A stretch of 64,000 nt of DNA from Hyphomicrobiales bacterium (GTDB lineage Bacteria > Pseudomonadota > Alphaproteobacteria > Rhizobiales > Devosiaceae). Shown piece by piece: positions 60,010 through 64,000 of this stretch (position 1 is its first letter; each line of letters begins with the position of its first letter). Made by a program: the position numbers and the translations under genes. The stretch spans positions 93,224-157,223 of the forward strand of contig UCAU01000006.1 in the NCBI GenBank assembly GCA_900470445.1, read 5' to 3'. The notes beneath the pieces were generated by a model. It made no database searches and was not told the origin of the DNA. It worked only from the letters and a program-made list of their open reading frames with translations.

Positions 60010-61157
60010 GTTCCCTTCCGCTCGATGGCATTCGCGTCGTGGATTTCACCCAGGTCATGCTGGGCCCGTGCTGCACCCAGATGCTGGCCGATTATGGCGC
60101 CGAGGTAATCAAGGTCGAAAAGGCCAAGATTGGCGACCTCTCGCGCTGGTCGCTGGGCTCGGACCCCGACGGGCTCAACAATCCCGTATTCACCTCGCTC
60201 AACCGCAACAAGAAGAGCCTGGCGCTGGACCTCAAGACCCCGGAAGCCCGCGCCGCCGTCCTCGAATTGCTGCGCAGCGCCGATGTCGTGGTCAACAATT
60301 TCCGGCCCGGCGTGATGGAACGCATGGGCTTCGGCTATGACGCTCTCAAAAAAATCAACAAGCGGCTGGTCTATGCAGTCGGCACCGGTTTCGGCCTCGA
60401 AGGTCCCTACCGCCACAAGGGCGGCCAGGACACCTTGGCCCAAGCCCTGACCGGGGTGATGGAGCGCAAATCCGACAATACCCACCCCACCGCCGTCTAT
60501 TCGACGACGCTGGCCGATTACTCGGCCGGCATGCATCTGGTCCAGGGCATCTTGCTGGCGCTGCTGCATCGCGACCGCACCGGCGAGGGCCAGCAGGTCG
60601 CCGTCAGCCTCTATAGCTCGCTCATCGCCATGCAGATGCAGGAAGGCACCATGCATCTGATGCGCGACAAGGAGCTGAACTGGTCGGCTTTCCCGCTGAC
60701 CGGCGTGTTTGAAACCACCGACGGCGCCCTCGTCATGGTCGGCGCCTTCAAAACCAATCCCCTGCAGGACATCTGCACCGCTTTGGGCATCGAAGACCTG
60801 TCGCAAAAGCCCGAGCACAAGGATTTCGACGCCCAAATGGCCACGCGCCCAGCGCTGCAAGCCATCTTCCGCCAACACTTCGCAACCAATACCACAGCAC
60901 ATTGGCTCAAGCGCTTGGAAGACGTGGACATTCTCTGCTCGGAAGTGCGTTCGCTCCCCGAGGCATTGGCCGACGAGCAGACCCTGATCAACAAGCTGAT
61001 CCTCGAGGTCGGTGAAACGCCGGCCGGTCCCGTGCGGGTCATCGGCTCGCCCATCGACATGTCCAATGCGCAAGTCTCCATCCGCCTCAAGCCACCCACC
61101 CTGGGTGAGCACAATGAAGCGATCCTGGCCGAACTGAAGCAGGAAGCCGCCGAATGA
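60006..61157 (+). CDS. CaiB/BaiF family III CoA transferase
   Basis: A 383-residue family III CoA transferase. It has the opening LDGIRVVDFTQVMLGPCCTQMLADYGAEVIKVE, the DLKTPEARA and VVNNFRPGVMERMG segments, and a likely catalytic Asp in the GGQDTLAQALTG region near residue 140. It moves CoA onto a carboxylic acid, activating it for the enoyl-CoA hydratase encoded next. Both neighbouring overlaps are 4 bp, showing tight coupling. Confidence 0.93.
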   Translation: MSSLPLDGIRVVDFTQVMLGPCCTQMLADYGAEVIKVEKAKIGDLSRWSLGSDPDGLNNPVFTSLNRNKKSLALDLKTPEARAAVLELLRSADVVVNNFRPGVMERMGFGYDALKKINKRLVYAVGTGFGLEGPYRHKGGQDTLAQALTGVMERKSDNTHPTAVYSTTLADYSAGMHLVQGILLALLHRDRTGEGQQVAVSLYSSLIAMQMQEGTMHLMRDKELNWSAFPLTGVFETTDGALVMVGAFKTNPLQDICTALGIEDLSQKPEHKDFDAQMATRPALQAIFRQHFATNTTAHWLKRLEDVDILCSEVRSLPEALADEQTLINKLILEVGETPAGPVRVIGSPIDMSNAQVSIRLKPPTLGEHNEAILAELKQEAAE

Positions 61158-61939
61158 GCGTTGATTATAGCGTCGCTGACCGCGTTGCCCGCGTCACGCT
61201 TAACCGGCCGGAGCGGATGAATGCGGTCGATCCGGCCACCGAAGCCGAACTCGAAAAAGTGTGGCGCGATATCGAAGCCCGCACCGACATCAGCTGCGTA
61301 GTGCTGACCGGCGCCGGTGAAAAGGCCTTCTGCGCCGGCGCCGACCTCAAAGGCGGCGACAACGGCATCGAGAAATCCGGCCTGCAATACTGGTCCCAAA
61401 GCCACCCACACGGCTTTGGCGGCATTGCCTATCGCAAGAGCATGGACGTGCCGCTGATCGCCCGGGTCAATGGTTTTGCGCTGGGCGGCGGCTTCGAGAT
61501 GGTGCTGGGCTGCGACATCGTCATCGCAGCCGACACGGCCAAGTTCGGCCTGCCTGAAGCGCGTGTCGGCCGCATGCCGCTCGAAGGCGGCATGATCCAG
61601 CTGCAGCGCAAGATACCGCATAATCTGGCCATGGGCGTCATGCTGACCGGCAAGCGCTTCACTGCCGCCGAAATCGCGGCCTATGGCCTGATCAACGAAG
61701 TGGTGCCCCTGGCCGAGCTCGACGCCGCCGTGCAGCGCTGGGTGGACGAAATCGTCGCCTGCGCGCCGCTCTCGCTCCGCGCTATCAAGCAGACCGTCAA
61801 TCGCACCGCCCACCTGTCTCCCGCCGAGGCACAGGCGCTGCGCACCCCGGCACTGATCGCCGCCTTGGTCAGCGAGGACGCCGACGAGGGCGTGCGGGCC
61901 TTCCAGGAAAAGCGCGCGCCGGTATGGCAAGGCCGGTAG
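61154..61939 (+). CDS. Enoyl-CoA hydratase/isomerase family protein
   Basis: A 261-residue crotonase. It shows the oxyanion-hole motifs CVVLTGAGEKAFCAGADLKGG near residues 50-72 and NGFALGGGFEMVLGCDIVIAA near 100-120, and GLPEARVGRMPLEGG, in which one usual catalytic acidic position may be replaced. It acts on a CoA thioester, by hydration or related chemistry, after the CoA transferase. It is the last enzyme of the operon that begins with the binding protein. Confidence 0.93.
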   Translation: MSVDYSVADRVARVTLNRPERMNAVDPATEAELEKVWRDIEARTDISCVVLTGAGEKAFCAGADLKGGDNGIEKSGLQYWSQSHPHGFGGIAYRKSMDVPLIARVNGFALGGGFEMVLGCDIVIAADTAKFGLPEARVGRMPLEGGMIQLQRKIPHNLAMGVMLTGKRFTAAEIAAYGLINEVVPLAELDAAVQRWVDEIVACAPLSLRAIKQTVNRTAHLSPAEAQALRTPALIAALVSEDADEGVRAFQEKRAPVWQGR

Positions 61940-62000
61940 CGCATTTCCCGCGCCATGCTAGGACTAGGTGAACGAAGCGATTTTTCACGACAGGCCCGCC

Positions 62001-62933
62001 ATGCATGCCAGTATCCTGCGCTACTTTGCCGAGGTGGCGCGCTCCGGTTCGATCCGCAAGGCGTCGGAGGAATTGCACGTCGCAACCTCCGCCCTGAGCC
62101 GGCAGATCAAGAAGCTCGAGGACGAATTGGGCACGCCCCTGTTCGAGCGCTTTTCCGATGGCCTGCGCCTGACCCATGCCGGGGAAATCGTGCTGCGGCA
62201 CGCCACCGAGACGCTGCGCCATTTTGATTTGATGCGGTCCGAAATCGGGGAAATGCGCGGCAAGCGCACCGGGCGGGTGCACATTGCTTGCCTCGATAGC
62301 CTGGGTATTCAGTTCCTGCCGGAATTCGTGCGGCGGTTTCACCAGCAGCATCCGGCGATAGATTTCCGTATTCGTACAGAGAGTTACAACACAATCTTCA
62401 AGCTGCTTGCCGAGGGCGATTGCGATATCGGCATCACCTTCGATCTCGCCCGGCCGCCCGATATCGACGTGGTCACCGGCGTGCGCATGCCGCTGCGCGC
62501 CATAGTGGCCTCTAGTCATCCGCTTGCCCGGCAGGCCAGCGTCACCCTGCAGGAATGCGCCCAGTTTCGCTTGCTGCTCCAGCTCGACCACGAGGTGATG
62601 AGCTCGATCATCGCCTGGGAGCTGGGTTCGCTCGATCGCGTCAGCCGCACCTTTGTGGCCACCAACAGCCAGATGATGCTGAAACCCCTCATCCTGTCCG
62701 GCGACGGCATCGCCTTTTTCACCTGCATCGGCCTGCTCAAGGAGTTGGAGGAGGGCCTGGTCAAGGCCGTCCCCATCGCCGGCCTGCGCCTCAGCCCGCT
62801 GGAAATGGCCGTGGTCACTCCCGCCCGCCGGCAATTGACCGGCGCTACTCTGCTCGTCGCCGAGCAGCTCGCCCTCGATTTGCAGCGCTTCGCCGCCCGC
62901 ATCTACGCCGTGGCCCCTGTAGAAGGCACATAG
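62001..62933 (+). CDS. LysR family transcriptional regulator
   Basis: A 310-residue regulator. Its helix-turn-helix reads LRYFAEVARSGSIRKASEELHVATSALSRQIKKLEDELGTPLFERF, followed by the effector domain starting GRVHIACLDSLGIQFLPEF. The ATG at 62001 starts where the family does. A GTG at 61968 with AGGA upstream would add 11 residues and remains possible. It follows the hydratase gene by 61 nt in the same direction and may control that operon. It meets the treY gene tail to tail. Confidence 0.92.
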   Translation: MHASILRYFAEVARSGSIRKASEELHVATSALSRQIKKLEDELGTPLFERFSDGLRLTHAGEIVLRHATETLRHFDLMRSEIGEMRGKRTGRVHIACLDSLGIQFLPEFVRRFHQQHPAIDFRIRTESYNTIFKLLAEGDCDIGITFDLARPPDIDVVTGVRMPLRAIVASSHPLARQASVTLQECAQFRLLLQLDHEVMSSIIAWELGSLDRVSRTFVATNSQMMLKPLILSGDGIAFFTCIGLLKELEEGLVKAVPIAGLRLSPLEMAVVTPARRQLTGATLLVAEQLALDLQRFAARIYAVAPVEGT

Positions 62934-62934
62934 C

Positions 62935-64000
62935 CTAGCGCTTGCTGGCCATGACCCAGACGGGACCGAGCGCCGATCCATAGATAGTCGGCAGGTCCGC
63001 AATGGTGGGAAGACCCGCGTCGTGCCTCCGGGAAAGATCGGCCAACACCACAAGCTCGTCGCCGCCGAGCCGGCGGCGGAAGGCCAACACGTCCGGGCCG
63101 TAATGCACGGCTTCATAGCGACCCTCGCTGAACAGGGCCGGCAACCGGCGGCGCAACTGCAGCAGGCTCTGCGTCAGGATCAGCTTGTCGTCCCGTCCGG
63201 GCAATGGCTGCGCCAGCCGCCGGGCCAGCGCAGCAAAATCCAGCGGCCGACGATTATCCGGGTCGACAAAGCTCTGCTCCCAATGCTCCGCGCCGCGATA
63301 GACATCGGGCACGCCCGGTATCGTCAGCTTGAGCGCCGCCTGGATCAGCGCCTTGCGCCAACCGATCTGGCGCAGCGGCGCGCTAGTCGCGTGAAAGCTG
63401 GCCAGAAAACGCTCATTGGCCAGCGCCCGTTCGACAAAGCCCGTCACTGCGGCCTCATAGACTGTGTCGTTAACACCCCAATCGCTGCGCAGCCGGGCCT
63501 CCCGCAGCGATTTGACCATGGCGCCCTGCAGGCGCGCGCAGAGATCATCGGCATCGCCCGAAACCGGCCAGCCGCCGAGCAGCAGCTGGAAGAACAGATA
63601 AAGGTCATTGGGATGGATGGCGTCGCGGCCATCGACCGCCAGCATGGCCCGCCATTCCGCTACCGCCTTGGCCCACAGGTCCGGCGCATCCGCAATGGCG
63701 GCGATGATGGCGCGGATATCCTCGCCGCGCTTGCTGTCATGCGTCGAGGTCGCCAGCATTGAGATGGGGTGACTGGCCTGCCGCCGCCGATTGCTGTCGT
63801 GGAATGCAGCGACGGACAGCGCGAACCGATCCGGATGCGCGCCCACATCATTGAGCGCAACCAGGCGGTTGTAGCGATAGAGCGCCGTATCCTCAAAACC
63901 CTTGGCGATGACAGGCCCGCAATATTGCTGGAACTTGCCGACCGCTCGCGCAATCGCCCTGGGATCATAGGCTGCGTCCAGCGTTCCAGACAGCACGGCC
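62935..64000 (-). CDS. treY: Malto-oligosyltrehalose synthase, C-terminal part
   Basis: The visible 355 or so residues are the C-terminal part of TreY; the gene continues beyond the right edge of the window. Marks include GKFQQYCGPVIAKGFEDTALYRYNRLVALNDVG, ISMLATSTHDSKRGEDIRAI, WRKALIQAALKLTIPGVPDVYRGAEHW and FVDPDNRRPLDFAAL. It turns the reducing end of a malto-oligosaccharide into a trehalose unit, which TreZ then releases. The partner genes treZ/treX are expected upstream, outside this window. Stop codon is 2 nt from the LysR stop. Confidence 0.93.
   Translation of the reverse strand, partial: AVLSGTLDAAYDPRAIARAVGKFQQYCGPVIAKGFEDTALYRYNRLVALNDVGAHPDRFALSVAAFHDSNRRRQASHPISMLATSTHDSKRGEDIRAIIAAIADAPDLWAKAVAEWRAMLAVDGRDAIHPNDLYLFFQLLLGGWPVSGDADDLCARLQGAMVKSLREARLRSDWGVNDTVYEAAVTGFVERALANERFLASFHATSAPLRQIGWRKALIQAALKLTIPGVPDVYRGAEHWEQSFVDPDNRRPLDFAALARRLAQPLPGRDDKLILTQSLLQLRRRLPALFSEGRYEAVHYGPDVLAFRRRLGGDELVVLADLSRRHDAGLPTIADLPTIYGSALGPVWVMASKR

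Noticed and set aside
1-64000. tRNA, rRNA, CRISPR arrays, insertion sequences, phage or integrase genes
   Set aside because: I looked through the spacers and coding products and found no cloverleaf-like sequence, spaced direct-repeat array, transposase or integrase. Gene composition is even throughout.

Overview
The window is about 62-65% GC by eye, gene-dense and bacterial. Long co-oriented operons with ATGA overlaps, many peptide-, sugar- and sulfonate-type ABC transporters, Tat-exported binding proteins, a GAF/hydantoinase operon and a treY gene suggest an alphaproteobacterium of the order Hyphomicrobiales, possibly Devosia-like. The genus is an inference from gene content, not proven. I saw no tRNA, rRNA, CRISPR array, insertion sequence or phage gene.

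Layout. (1) 0.1-8.1 kb, minus strand: a GAF protein, hydantoinase/oxoprolinase subunits A and B, and a complete ribose-type ABC transporter, apparently one operon. (2) 8.4-29.6 kb: an organosulfur island. The minus-strand operon 18.9->8.4 kb encodes two DszB-like sulfinate desulfinases without signal peptides, two acyl-CoA-dehydrogenase/DszC-type flavoproteins, an NtaA/SnaA/DszA-type flavin monooxygenase, two Rossmann oxidoreductases, a triple-rhodanese protein and a peptide-type binding protein. Divergent from it are a DppB/DppC/fused DppDF transporter and an aldo/keto reductase ending at a strong terminator. Next come a small membrane protein, an SsuD-like monooxygenase and an amidohydrolase (minus strand), then a second binding protein interrupted by one amber codon and a third DszC-type enzyme (plus strand). 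(3) 29.7-38 kb: MYG1 family protein, an alpha/beta hydrolase with its TetR regulator and a divergent quinone oxidoreductase, a GH3 glycosidase, an M20 amidohydrolase and a homocysteine S-methyltransferase. (4) 38-44.5 kb: a second peptide-type ABC operon with an embedded DAO-type oxidase. (5) 44.7-47.5 kb: tdh-kbl (threonine to glycine plus acetyl-CoA) and an XRE-cupin regulator; kbl and the regulator gene share a 15-bp upstream motif. (6) 47.6-52.6 kb: a KTSC protein, a stand-alone ATP-dependent DNA ligase, an Ig-repeat autotransporter and a 7Fe-type ferredoxin. (7) 52.6-62.9 kb: a catabolic locus with an amidohydrolase and DHDPS-like lyase (minus), and a LysR regulator, Tau/Ssu-type ABC transporter, FAD oxidoreductase, CoA transferase, enoyl-CoA hydratase and second LysR (plus). 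(8) The right edge holds the 3' part of treY.

The most notable system is the island at 8.4-29.6 kb. It contains every enzyme class of the 4S (Dsz) route, sulfide/sulfone -> sulfinate -> sulfite, with peptide-type rather than SsuABC-type uptake. A sulfur-scavenging pathway for an unidentified organosulfur compound is inferred.
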